A stretch of 64,000 bases of DNA from Catellatospora tritici. Lineage in GTDB: Bacteria; Actinomycetota; Actinomycetes; Mycobacteriales; Micromonosporaceae. Each line of letters opens with the position of its first letter. Positions within the stretch are counted from its first letter, which is position 1. The position numbers and the translations under genes are program-made. This document shows, piece after piece, positions 35,363-44,091 of this stretch. The stretch covers positions 24,643 through 88,642 of the forward strand of contig NZ_JAHRCY010000032.1 of the NCBI RefSeq assembly GCF_019083965.1, written 5' to 3'. Under the pieces are notes generated by a model. That model had not been told where the DNA came from and did not search any database. It was given only the letters and a program-made list of their open reading frames with translations.

Positions 35363-36978
35363 CAGGCGGCACCCGTCAGCGCGCGCTCACGCAGCACCAG
35401 CTTGCGTACCTTGCCGGTGGCGCCGGTGGGGATGTCGTCGTCGTGCACCGCGGTGATCCTGCGCAGCGTCGGCGCGGCGTGCTCGCCCAGCGCGGCGGTG
35501 ATCTGCGGGGTGCGGTCGGCGCTCGCGTCGGCGTCGGCGCGCAGCAGCAGGAGCACGTCGGTGACGACGGTCCCGGCCTCGCGCACCGCGACCACGGTGC
35601 AGTCGAGCACGTCCGGGCAGGTCGCGAGGATCTTCTCCTCCGTGTACGACGTGTGCAGCCAGTGCCCGCTGTCGAGCACGACGGAGTCCACCGCCCGGTC
35701 GACGTGGTAGTAGTAGCCGTCCTCGTCGTAGAAGACCAGGTCACCGGTGAGGTAGTAGCCGCGCTGGCGGGTGCGGAAGGTGGTGACCGAGTCGTTCCAG
35801 CAGCCCAGCATCACCGTCGGGGACTTCAGGCCCAGGTGGCCGACCACGCCCGCGGGCAGCGGCTCGCCCTGGTCGTCCAGGACCGCGACGTCGGCGAAGA
35901 CGTGCGGGCGGCCGATGCAGCGGCCGTACCGCTCGGTGTCCTTGCGGTGGGTGATGTGGAACGCGGAGTGGCCCATCTCGGTCGAGCCGATGCCGTCGAT
36001 GAACATCGACCCCGACACCGTGGTCACGCCCTCGCGGGTCACCGTCTTGTGGCTGCCCACGTTGACCAGCGGGCGGATGTGCGCCTCGTGCGCGCAGTCG
36101 CCGGTGTTGAACCAGATCGCCACCGAGTCCATGTCCCGCTTGGTCAGGTCGTGGCGCGCCATGTCGGCCCAGGTCACCGCGAACCCGAAGACGCCGGTCG
36201 GCTTGAACCGCTCGATCGCGTCCAGCACGTACTCACCGCGCTGGGAGGACAGGAACACCAGCTCGGCGCGGTTGCACAGGGCCTGGTTGATGGACAGGAT
36301 GCCCGCGGTGTGGGCCGAGGGCAGCGCGCACAGCACCCGCTCGGTGCCCTGCGCGCGCGGCCCGGACAGCCGGATGCGGCGGGTGGCCTCGAACAGCGTG
36401 GTGTGCGAGTGCACGATCGCCTTGGGCAGGCCGGTGGTGCCGGAGGAGTGCGTGATCGAGATCGGGTCGTCCTTGTGGTGCCGGTACGGCTCGGGCGCCT
36501 GCGCCGGGTCGCCGCTGCCCATCGTGGTGATGTCGCCCAGGATGCGCGAGCCGAAGTCACGTCCCTCCAGGCGCTCCGCGTGCGGGGCGTCGACCAGCAC
36601 CGCGGTGGCGCGCAGGCGGCGGATGTACTCGGTGGCGATCTCGCCGCTGAGGTTGCCGTTGAGCAGCGCCGGGATCGCGCCGATCCGGTTGCAGGCGAGG
36701 AAGGTCAGCAGCACGTCGGCGGAGGTGGAGGCGTAGACCGCGATCACGTCGCGCCAGCCGATGCCGTGCTGGTGCAGCCAGGCCGCGCGGGCGGCGACGC
36801 GTTCGTCGAGCTGCCCGAGGGTCAGCGGCTGCCAGGCCGGGTGCCCGTCGACGTCGACGTCGAAGGTGAGCCCCGGACCGTTCGGGTCGGCGCCGTGCGC
36901 CAACAGCCGGGTGATCACGTTGCCGGCGCCGAGGTCGGTATCGGCGGCCAGGATCGCCCGCAGATTGGTGCTGCTCAT
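35362..36978 (-). CDS. Acyl-activating ligase (ANL superfamily), 4-coumarate-ligase-like
   Basis: 538 residues. A3 is THSSGTTGLPK, the A5 region is DGIGSTEMGH, the hinge region is YYLTGDLVFYDEDGYYY, and the C-terminal lysine is in TGATGKVRKLVL. It activates a carboxylic acid, presumably as starter for one of the two carrier proteins encoded upstream. ATG 36978 overlaps the stop of the KS-like gene and has AAGGAGT upstream. The specificity cannot be read by eye; an aryl acid such as a hydroxybenzoate or a short acyl acid is possible. It is distinct from the paralogous ligase pair at 3365 and 14732. Confidence 0.88.
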   Translation of the reverse strand: MSSTNLRAILAADTDLGAGNVITRLLAHGADPNGPGLTFDVDVDGHPAWQPLTLGQLDERVAARAAWLHQHGIGWRDVIAVYASTSADVLLTFLACNRIGAIPALLNGNLSGEIATEYIRRLRATAVLVDAPHAERLEGRDFGSRILGDITTMGSGDPAQAPEPYRHHKDDPISITHSSGTTGLPKAIVHSHTTLFEATRRIRLSGPRAQGTERVLCALPSAHTAGILSINQALCNRAELVFLSSQRGEYVLDAIERFKPTGVFGFAVTWADMARHDLTKRDMDSVAIWFNTGDCAHEAHIRPLVNVGSHKTVTREGVTTVSGSMFIDGIGSTEMGHSAFHITHRKDTERYGRCIGRPHVFADVAVLDDQGEPLPAGVVGHLGLKSPTVMLGCWNDSVTTFRTRQRGYYLTGDLVFYDEDGYYYHVDRAVDSVVLDSGHWLHTSYTEEKILATCPDVLDCTVVAVREAGTVVTDVLLLLRADADASADRTPQITAALGEHAAPTLRRITAVHDDDIPTGATGKVRKLVLRERALTGAA

Positions 36979-37586
36979 GAGCTGACTCCTTCGTTCACTT
37001 GCACCAGCACGGCCAGCGCGCGGTCGCGCTCGCCGTCGTCTGTGGCCTGTTCGGCCGCGATGACCAGGGCCTCGTCGGCATCGCCGTCGGCCAGCAGCAG
37101 CCGGGCGGCGGACAGGCCCTCGGCCAGGGCGAGCTCCAGCGCGTCGCCCGGTCCGGCCGGGCTCAGGCACAGCACCGGCCCGCCCAGTTCCCAGCGCGCC
37201 GCCACGTATCCGGCCACGGCGTTGGGGACGGCCTGGAAGAACAGCAGCGGTCCGAGCCGCTGCCCGGTGTCGACCGCCCTGGCCACGCTGAGCGCGGTGG
37301 CGACGTCACCGGTGGTGGTCGAGATGATCACGGCGGTGCGCGGGCCGCGGGCCGGGGCGGCGGGCGGCTGCCCGTACGCCCGGGTCAGGCAGCGGCGCGC
37401 GACCTCGGCGACCAGCGGGCTGAAGCTGGACACCACGAACCCGGCCAGCGCGGGCGGCTCGGTGTCGGCGTCGGACTCCGGCCACGCCCCGCGCGCCAGC
37501 TCGACCAGCCCGGCTGGCTGCGACGGCACGGCCAGCGGGGTGCGCTGGCGGGGCAGCAGGACCCCGGTGGTCTCGGGGGCGGTCAC
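36975..37586 (-). CDS. Truncated ketosynthase-like protein (Ketoacyl-synt_2 type)
   Basis: 203 residues, about half a ketosynthase. FFQAVPNAVAGYVAARW and the preceding AVIISTTTGDVATAL correspond to the N-terminal thiolase half. At the nucleophile position the sequence reads CLSPAGPGDAL, with Gly where Cys is expected, and the C-terminal half with both histidines is absent, so it cannot condense. Similar short proteins accompany ketosynthases in aryl polyene clusters. It is embedded between two full ketosynthase genes with overlaps on both sides (GTGA and ATGA), which suggests a structural or chain-length role in a KS complex. Confidence 0.75.
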   Translation of the reverse strand: MTAPETTGVLLPRQRTPLAVPSQPAGLVELARGAWPESDADTEPPALAGFVVSSFSPLVAEVARRCLTRAYGQPPAAPARGPRTAVIISTTTGDVATALSVARAVDTGQRLGPLLFFQAVPNAVAGYVAARWELGGPVLCLSPAGPGDALELALAEGLSAARLLLADGDADEALVIAAEQATDDGERDRALAVLVQVNEGVSS

Positions 37587-38734
37587 GGCGCACCCACCAG
37601 CAGCGCGGTGTTGGCGCCGCCGAAGGCGGCGTTGAGGCTCAGCGCGTACGACGGCGAGCGCTCCAGCGGTCCTTCGACGATCACGTTGAGGGGGCAGTCG
37701 GGGTCGGCGCCCAGGTAGCCCGCGTTCACCGGCAGCGTGCCGTGCCGCAACGCCAGCACCGTCGCGACCAGCTCCAGCAGCGGTGAGGCTTCCAACGCCT
37801 GCCCGTGCAGCGACTTCGTCGAGCTCACCGGCACCGTGGCCGAGTGCTCACCCAGCGCCAGCGCCAGCGCGGCCGCCTCGGCGACGTCGCTCTGCGCCGA
37901 GCCCGAGCCGTGCGCGTTCACGTAGCCGACGTCGGCCGGGGACAACCCGGCCCGATCCAGCGCGGCCCCGATCGCGCGGGCCAGCCCGGCGCCGTCGGGG
38001 CGCGGCTGCACCACGTGGAACCCGTCACCCGCGCGGCCCCACCCGACCAGCCTGGCCAGCGGCTGCGCGCCGCGCGCGGCGGCGGCGGACGCGGACTCGA
38101 CCACGACCGCGGCCACTCCGTCACCCAGCAGCAGGCCCTTGCGCCCGGCGCTGAACGGCCGCACCGCACCGTCGACCGCGAGCGCCCGCCCGGCGTCGAA
38201 CAGGGCGAACTGGTCCGGTTCGACCAGGTACCCGGCGGCGGCCACGGCACGGTCGGCCATACCGTTGGCGACCAGCGCGGCGGCGTCGGCGACCGCGCTG
38301 CTGGCCGCCACACAGGCGCTGGTGTAGGTCCGCGCGCCGGGAGCCAGGCCCGCCTTCTCGGCCAGCGCGGCGGTGAACGCGCCGGTGCGGTGCCCGGTCA
38401 CGTCGGGGCTGCTCACCCGTGACCCGGTCGGGTCGCCGTGCACCGCCAGCAGCAGCGGCACGGTGGCACGGGCGGCCGGATCGAGTCCGGCGCCCGTGCA
38501 CGCCTCGTCCACGGTGGTGAGCAGTTCGTCGAAGAGGACCGGTGCGCCGGGCAGCAGCGCGCCGACCCCCACCCGACGGTTCGACACGTCGAAGCGGGTC
38601 ACCGGCGCGAACGCCGGCCGTCCCGCCGCGAGCCCGGCCGACAGCGCGTCGGCACCCCGGCCGTACGCGCTCAGCACCGACAGCCCGGTGAGCACCACCG
38701 GCTCCCGGACGCCGCGGCCGGGCAGGTCAGCCAC
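37583..38734 (-). CDS. Type II beta-ketoacyl-ACP synthase (KS2)
   Basis: 383 residues, shorter than KS1 and divergent from it. Unlike a chain-length factor it keeps all three catalytic residues: Cys141 in YTSACVAASS, His275 in NAHGSGS and His310 in TKSLHGQALEAS. It may therefore be a second active condensing enzyme, or pair with KS1. GTG 38734 lies inside the end of the downstream-strand ACP gene (8-base overlap), and its stop overlaps the truncated KS gene, so the subunits are probably made in fixed ratio. No ketoreductase or dehydratase is encoded in the operon. Confidence 0.9.
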   Translation of the reverse strand: MADLPGRGVREPVVLTGLSVLSAYGRGADALSAGLAAGRPAFAPVTRFDVSNRRVGVGALLPGAPVLFDELLTTVDEACTGAGLDPAARATVPLLLAVHGDPTGSRVSSPDVTGHRTGAFTAALAEKAGLAPGARTYTSACVAASSAVADAAALVANGMADRAVAAAGYLVEPDQFALFDAGRALAVDGAVRPFSAGRKGLLLGDGVAAVVVESASAAAARGAQPLARLVGWGRAGDGFHVVQPRPDGAGLARAIGAALDRAGLSPADVGYVNAHGSGSAQSDVAEAAALALALGEHSATVPVSSTKSLHGQALEASPLLELVATVLALRHGTLPVNAGYLGADPDCPLNVIVEGPLERSPSYALSLNAAFGGANTALLVGAP

Positions 38735-38969
38735 GGGCCTGCTCCGCGAACACCTCGGTCAGCACCTCGACGGCACCGGTCACCGACGTCATCCGCATCA
38801 GCGCCTCGTCCTCCAGGTCGAGGCTGACCGCGTAGCGCTGCTCCACCTGGTGCACCAGCCAGGCCAGCTCGAGGGAGTCGATGCGCTCGCGGATCTGGTC
38901 CGGCGAGCGCTCACCGTACGTGGCGAGCATCGCGATGACCTCGTCGCGGCCCGGCACCGACCCGCTCAC
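38727..38969 (-). CDS. Acyl carrier protein 2
   Basis: 80 residues, four-helix carrier fold. The phosphopantetheine serine is Ser32 in ERIDSLELAWLV. Acidic helix II/III (EQRYAVSLDLEDEAL) is typical. GTG 38969 shares its first base with the stop codon of ACP1, so the two carriers are translated together. Two carriers with different sequences suggest separate roles, for example one for starter and one for extender or amino-acyl unit; that is inference. Confidence 0.85.
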   Translation of the reverse strand: MSGSVPGRDEVIAMLATYGERSPDQIRERIDSLELAWLVHQVEQRYAVSLDLEDEALMRMTSVTGAVEVLTEVFAEQARG

Positions 38970-39226
38970 TACGCGCTCGCCAGGTTGCCGCGCTCGATGA
39001 TGGCGTCGGCGAACTCGCCGACCGTCATCGCCGCCATCTGCTCGGCCTCCTCGTCGCTGAACTTCACGCCGTACGTGTCCTCGACGCGTACCGAGAGCTC
39101 GGCGACGGCCAGCGACTCCAGGTCGACCCCGGCCGAACCGAGCGGGGTGTCGGCGTCGACGTCGTCGACCGGGTAGTTCATCTCGGCGATCGCGTTGATG
39201 ATGAACTGGCGCACTTCGGCACTCAT
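38969..39226 (-). CDS. Acyl carrier protein 1
   Basis: 85 residues. The phosphopantetheine serine is Ser38 in AGVDLESLAVAEL, with the usual acidic surface after it (VRVEDTYGVKFSDEEAEQM). ATG 39226 has a strong ribosome binding site GGAAGGAAG. It follows the ligase at 39348 after 121 bases and is immediately followed by ACP2, so the ligase probably charges one of them. No phosphopantetheinyl transferase gene is seen in the window. Confidence 0.88.
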   Translation of the reverse strand: MSAEVRQFIINAIAEMNYPVDDVDADTPLGSAGVDLESLAVAELSVRVEDTYGVKFSDEEAEQMAAMTVGEFADAIIERGNLASA

Positions 39227-39347
39227 CGGATCTTCCTTCCCTTGTGGACGGTATTCAGAGCTCGGAGTCCGGGCCGCTCGGTGGTCTCCGTAGCGAAGCG
39301 GAGGATGCCGCCGACCAAGGCCCGAGCGACGAGCTCGCATGTCACAG

Positions 39348-40757
39348 TCAGGCCTGTGGCTCGGCGGTGCGCAGGACCGCGTGGTCGCGGACGAGCTTGC
39401 CGGTGGCCGTGCGGGGGAGCTGGGCGACGATGTGCAGCTCACGCGGGCGCTTGAAGGGCGCCAGGCGCTTGGCCAGCTCACCTTCCAGCGCGGCGGCGGC
39501 ATCCGGGTCGGGCACGACGGCGTACGCCTCGATGCCCCGATCGAAGATCACGACGGCGCCCTCGACGCCCGGCAGCGCGGCCAGGGTGTGCTCGACCTCG
39601 GTCAGGTCGACCTTCAGGCCGCCCACGGAGACCTGCGAGTCCAGTCGGCCCAGCACCGTGATCAGCCCGGTCTCCGGGTCCACCCGGCCCGCGTCCTTGG
39701 TGTTGAGCCAGCCGTCGGCCCAGCGGGTCGGGTCGACCAGTCCGATGTACGGCGACTCGGGCGCCGACACCAGCAGCTGGCCGTCCTGCTCGCGCACGGC
39801 CAGGCCGGGGGCGGGCATGAGCGACGGGCGGTTGGCGCCGTACAGGTCGGTGGCGATGACCCCGACCTCGGTCATGCCGTACATGTTGCCCAGGATGATC
39901 CCGTAGCGGTCCACGAATCGCTGCGACACCTCGGCGCGCACCAGCTCGCCGCCGGTGGTCATGCGCTTGAGCTGCGGCAGCTTCGGCGGCTCGACCGCGG
40001 AGGCGAGCAGCTCGGTGTGGAACGGCACGCCCAGCAGCGTGGTCGGGGCCTCGCCCGCGGCCACGGCCTTGAGGATCGAGTCGACGGTGAGCCGCTCCGG
40101 CAGCACCAGCTCGGTGCCCGCGTGCAGGCAGTAGAGCAGGCCGCCGACCAGGCCCAACACGTGCACGACCGAGGCCAGCAGCACCACCCGCTCGCCCGGC
40201 AGCGGCACCCCGTCGATGCGGGTGTACCGGTCGACCTCGGCGACCAGCTGCTCGGCGGTGCGGGCGATGACCTTCGACGGGCCGGTGGACCCGGAGCTGA
40301 GCTGGATGACCGCGTGCCCGGTCTCGGCGGGGCGCCCGGTCTCGCGGGCGGCGGCGACGTCGGTGATGTCGTAGAAGGCGCGCAGCCCGCCCGGGATGGT
40401 GCCGGTGTAACCGACCAGCACCTGCGGGGCGAGCCGCGCCAGCGCCCGTTCGGTCTCGAACGGGGTCAGCCGGTGGTCCAGCAGTGCGACCTGGGCGCCG
40501 ACGCGCCACGCGGCCAGCAGGTTCGCCACGTACGCCAGCGAGGGCGGCAGCTGCAGCGCGACGGAACCACCCGGGCCCAGGCCGAGGCGGGTCAGCACCG
40601 CCTGGCGGTCGGCGACGGCGTGGCGCAGCGCGGCCCGGTCGACCGGGGCGCCGAAGTGGAGGCAGACGTCGCGATCGGCGCCGCCCAGGAGGATCTCGTC
40701 GACCCAGTCAGCGCTGGCGGAAAGGGGTGCACCGGTCGCCCAACCGTTGTTGCTCAT
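39348..40757 (-). CDS. Acyl-activating ligase (ANL superfamily), first gene of the KS operon
   Basis: 469 residues, compact form. A3 is LSSGSTGPSK, A5 is YGMTEVG, A7/A8 WADGWLNTKDAGRV ... GRLDSQVSVGG, and the C-terminal lysine is in PRTATGKLVRD. Compared with other ANL enzymes the N-terminal domain is short. It presumably forms an acyl-AMP and loads ACP1 or ACP2. ATG 40757 begins MSNNGWATGAPLS; the ribosome binding site is weak (GGGGA). A low-GC segment at 40880-40916 upstream may be its promoter. Confidence 0.87.
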   Translation of the reverse strand: MSNNGWATGAPLSASADWVDEILLGGADRDVCLHFGAPVDRAALRHAVADRQAVLTRLGLGPGGSVALQLPPSLAYVANLLAAWRVGAQVALLDHRLTPFETERALARLAPQVLVGYTGTIPGGLRAFYDITDVAAARETGRPAETGHAVIQLSSGSTGPSKVIARTAEQLVAEVDRYTRIDGVPLPGERVVLLASVVHVLGLVGGLLYCLHAGTELVLPERLTVDSILKAVAAGEAPTTLLGVPFHTELLASAVEPPKLPQLKRMTTGGELVRAEVSQRFVDRYGIILGNMYGMTEVGVIATDLYGANRPSLMPAPGLAVREQDGQLLVSAPESPYIGLVDPTRWADGWLNTKDAGRVDPETGLITVLGRLDSQVSVGGLKVDLTEVEHTLAALPGVEGAVVIFDRGIEAYAVVPDPDAAAALEGELAKRLAPFKRPRELHIVAQLPRTATGKLVRDHAVLRTAEPQA

Positions 40758-40916
40758 GGAGAAGTCCCCGCCACAAGAGATCGGTGATTGTCGAACCGTG
40801 GCCGGGTGCCCCCAACCGACCTCGGTGAATCCGGAGACTACAAGCGAATCGACGTACTTGCAATGGTCGCTCAAGATCCGACGATTCCTGTTTGGACCAG
40901 GCAAAATTTGGACGTT

Positions 40917-42506
40917 CTATGGCAGATGAGGGGCGCGCAGGGTCGCGTCGATCTCCATCATCGTCGATTCCATCTGATCCAGTTCGGCCCGTTTTCGAAG
41001 GGCCTTGCGCTCGGTCGCGGCGTGGTCGCGCTGCACCAGTTCGCGTACGGCCTCATGCACCGGCGTGATGTCGAGCTGGGCCAGGGCGTGCATCGCCGCC
41101 TTGGGTGCGACCGGGCGCGGGCGCAGCAGCCGCCGCCCGCCCTGCCGGGCGTGCACCGACCACTGCCCGTCGGCGTAGCGCAGCGTGACCCGGGGGCCGA
41201 AGACGGCCGGGCCCAGCGCGTACCCCCAGGGCAGCGCGCTGCCGTCGGCTTTCGGGCCGCGCGACCCGGCGTCGTTGAGCTGGCGCCAGACGCGATGTCG
41301 GATGATCGGCGACAGTGACACCGCGAAGTACAGCACCGTGGTGACCAGGATGCCGTTGGTCAGGCCAAGCTCCTGCACCATCACCCCGCCGATGATGCCG
41401 CCCAGCGGGATGCCCGCGAACGAGATGGCGATGATGATGCCGCCCGCCCGTGCCAGCATCGGGCCGGGGACCCGCTGGTAGATGACCGCTCCGATGGTCG
41501 GGTTGAGCGAGCACATGACCATGCCGCTGATGAACGTGACGACGAGGATCACGGTCAGGTTGTCGGTGATCGCGAAGATCAGGAAGCGCGGTGCACCGCC
41601 GACCATGTAGCCGAACACCACCGCCCGGTAGCGCGGCAGATACGGTGCCAGCGTCGCGAACACGACACTGCCCACAATCATCCCAATGGCGTACGCCGCC
41701 GCCACCGACCCCAGCGCCACCGGCGAGTGCAGCACGGTCAGCACCCACAGCGGCACGAACACCACCGAGCTGGCCTGGTTGAACAGGTTGGTGAAGAACA
41801 GCATGCTGGTGACCGCCCGCAGCAGCGGTTCGGACCGGAAGTAGTCGAACCCGCCCCGCAGCGCCGCGAAGTACGGCTCCGTCGGTCCCGCCAGCGGCTT
41901 GGCGCCCTCCAGCGTGGCCGGGTCGGGCACGAAGAACCAGACCAGCAGCGTCGCGAGCAGGAAACTCGCCGCATCGAGCCAGATCGCGCCGACCGCGCCC
42001 AGTGCCGCGATGGCCACCCCACCCACCGATGCGCCGATCAGGCTGGAGGTGCGCAGCACACTCTCGCGCACCGACGAGACCCGGGTGAAGTCGGTGCCCG
42101 CGGCGTCCATCAGGGGTTTGAGCACGTTGTTCTTGGATCGGTCCGCCTGGGCGCGCAGCGCGCCGGTGGCGGCGACCAGGGCGAGCAGCCCCTCGAAGCT
42201 GAACTGCCCGGCCAGTGCCGTCGCGCCGACGGTCACGGCGCTGGCCAGATCCGCCAGGACCGAGGTCGGCCGGGCGCCGATGCGGTCCTGCAGCGGGGCG
42301 GCGAGCACACCGCTGAGGACGTACGCCAGCGCTTCGGCGCCGGCGACCGTGCCGACCTTGATCGGGCTGCCGGTGGTGACCAGCACCAGCCAGGGGATGG
42401 CCAGGAACGACATCCGGCCGCCGATGACCGAGATCGCCTCGGCGACGACGAGTCCGGGTATGGCAAGGCGACGCCGATATCGAGTCGGCGGTGACGAGAG
42501 GCCCAC
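40917..42506 (-). CDS. MFS exporter with soluble C-terminal extension
   Basis: 529 residues. Twelve hydrophobic segments with the MFS layout occupy about residues 15-415 (for example GLVVAEAISVIGGRMSFLAIPWLVLV and GSVAAAYAIGMIVGSVVFATLAPYLPRYR). A tail of about 115 residues follows with WRQLND, LRYADGQWSVHARQGGRRLL and a coiled coil (KALRKRAELDQMESTMMEID), equivalent to that of the MFS protein at 16297. GTG 42506 has GGAGGAG six bases upstream. It is divergent from the ATP-grasp gene. Likely exports the product and could confer self-resistance. Confidence 0.87.
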   Translation of the reverse strand: MGLSSPPTRYRRRLAIPGLVVAEAISVIGGRMSFLAIPWLVLVTTGSPIKVGTVAGAEALAYVLSGVLAAPLQDRIGARPTSVLADLASAVTVGATALAGQFSFEGLLALVAATGALRAQADRSKNNVLKPLMDAAGTDFTRVSSVRESVLRTSSLIGASVGGVAIAALGAVGAIWLDAASFLLATLLVWFFVPDPATLEGAKPLAGPTEPYFAALRGGFDYFRSEPLLRAVTSMLFFTNLFNQASSVVFVPLWVLTVLHSPVALGSVAAAYAIGMIVGSVVFATLAPYLPRYRAVVFGYMVGGAPRFLIFAITDNLTVILVVTFISGMVMCSLNPTIGAVIYQRVPGPMLARAGGIIIAISFAGIPLGGIIGGVMVQELGLTNGILVTTVLYFAVSLSPIIRHRVWRQLNDAGSRGPKADGSALPWGYALGPAVFGPRVTLRYADGQWSVHARQGGRRLLRPRPVAPKAAMHALAQLDITPVHEAVRELVQRDHAATERKALRKRAELDQMESTMMEIDATLRAPHLP

Positions 42507-42780
42507 GGTGCTCCTCCGGATGAATCGACGCTACGCAAGGCATGGTGCCGCCTCGCGGCGGTTACCGACCATAGCCGTATCGGCAACGAAGTCGATCCAT
42601 CCCGGCGTCATCAACAACCCCGCGTGTTCCCTGCATTGTGGACGTTTGTCGGACAGGCGGGGCGTTTCGCTCGCGGACGGTGCCACCCTGGACACACGGC
42701 GTCGCCGTCGATACGGTGGCCATCGATGCGGCGGCTGATGATCCACGATCATGGCCGGACCGGGAAGGAGGACGGTGCAC
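42507..42780. promoter_or_regulatory. Divergent promoter region of the MFS and ATP-grasp operons
   Basis: A 274-base gap between opposite-facing genes. It includes the ATP-grasp ribosome binding site GGAAGGAGG (42764-42772). I see no clear operator palindrome or regulator gene, and no coding frame that looks real. Confidence 0.45.
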
Positions 42781-44079
42781 ATGCGCCTGCTGATGGTCGG
42801 TGCCGACGGGCCCGCGCTGGAGAGTCTGCCCGAGTCGGTCGAGGTGACCGTCCTGTTGGGAGCCTTCAGCAAGGACCGGGGCAACGTGATCCCGGAGCGT
42901 GCCCACACCGTCTTCGTGGACGACCACAAGAGTCCCGACTCGGCACTCAACGGCCTCTACCGGGCCGGGTACGGTGAGGGTTCGTTCGACGCCGTCTACG
43001 CCCACGACGACCCGGTGCTGATGACCGCCGCCGCGATCGGTGCCATCCTCGGCGCCAATGCCGTGCCCGCGCCCACGGTGGCGCTGTTCCGCGACAAGTC
43101 GCTGCAGAAGAAGCGCATCGCCGAGGCCGGGCTGCCCGTCGCCGGATACGCCGTCATCGACGACATCCACGAGCTGCCCGACGACTTCGAGATGCCCTTC
43201 ACCCGCGGCGTGCTCAAGCCCGTCGCCGGCATGGCCACCCAGTTCACCAGCGTCGTGGAGAGCCGGGCCGACCTGGAGCGGGTCGGCGCCCAGTGCCGCG
43301 CGGCCAAGGTGTCCATGCGCAACTTCCTGCTGGAGCAGTTCGTCGCCGGGGACGAGTGGTTCGCCGACGGCATCATGTCCGACGGCCACATCCGGTTCCT
43401 CGCCCTGGGTCGCTATGCCGAGCCGTGCCTGAGCGCGGTGCAGCAGCGGGCGCCGGTGCAGACGTTCAGCTTCGACCCGACCGCCGACAAGTGGGCCTTC
43501 GACCTGGCGCGGCCGCTGATCGAGCAGTCCATCGCCGCGTTGGGCCTGGTCGACGGCATCTTTCACCTGGAGCTGTTCCACCAGCCCGACACCGGGCGGG
43601 TCGTGTTCAGCGAGTGCGGCGCCCGGCGCGGCGGCGGCCCGATCCGCGACCAGATCCGCTACAAGTACGGCGTCGACCTGGGCGACTACGGCGCCCGAGC
43701 GCTGCTGCAGCCGATTCCCGACATCCCGACCCGGATCCGCGACGGCGTGGTCGCCTCGACCTTCCTGTCGCTCAAGCCCGGCATCGTGGTCGGCTTCCCG
43801 AGCGCCTCCGAACTCGCCGCCCAGCCGGATGTGGCGCATGTCCGCATGCACGCTCCGCTCGGCGCGCGCATCGAGGCCACGCCCGCCAACACGTACTTCC
43901 GCATGGGCGAGGTCACGGTGCACACCGAGGACGTCGCCACCGCCGAGCGCCGCCTGGTCGAGCTGGCCGCCTGGTTCGCCGAGCGGGTCGACGTGATGGC
44001 GCTCAACCCGACCATGCGCGAGCTGTTCGCCGAACCTCGCAACGCGGGCTTCGAGTACGAAGCCGGCGTGACCGTATAG
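42781..44079 (+). CDS. ATP-grasp carboxylate-amine/thiol ligase
   Basis: 432 residues. The ATP-grasp fold is visible: a Rossmann-like N-domain (about 1-110), the lysine-bearing strand in TRGVLKPVAGM, the adenine-binding segment FLLEQFVAGDEWFADG, and the Mg/phosphate region LELFHQPDTGRVVFSECGARRGGG. Relatives form peptide or amide bonds through acyl-phosphates. In this NRPS-free cluster it is the best candidate to couple an acid with 4-hydroxyphenylglycine or another amine; that is inference. ATG 42781 follows GGAAGGAGG. The esterase gene starts 12 bases after its stop, so the two are an operon. Confidence 0.87.
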   Translation: MRLLMVGADGPALESLPESVEVTVLLGAFSKDRGNVIPERAHTVFVDDHKSPDSALNGLYRAGYGEGSFDAVYAHDDPVLMTAAAIGAILGANAVPAPTVALFRDKSLQKKRIAEAGLPVAGYAVIDDIHELPDDFEMPFTRGVLKPVAGMATQFTSVVESRADLERVGAQCRAAKVSMRNFLLEQFVAGDEWFADGIMSDGHIRFLALGRYAEPCLSAVQQRAPVQTFSFDPTADKWAFDLARPLIEQSIAALGLVDGIFHLELFHQPDTGRVVFSECGARRGGGPIRDQIRYKYGVDLGDYGARALLQPIPDIPTRIRDGVVASTFLSLKPGIVVGFPSASELAAQPDVAHVRMHAPLGARIEATPANTYFRMGEVTVHTEDVATAERRLVELAAWFAERVDVMALNPTMRELFAEPRNAGFEYEAGVTV

Positions 44080-44091
44080 ATAGGAGAGACG

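Noticed and set aside
37583..38734. Classical chain-length factor
   Set aside because: The active-site Cys and both His are retained, unlike CLFs where the Cys is replaced, commonly by Gln.
39281..39345. Mobile-element remnant between ACP1 and the ligase
   Set aside because: Contains short palindromic stretches (CTCCG ... CGGAG, GAGCTC) but no terminal repeats, target duplication or transposase.
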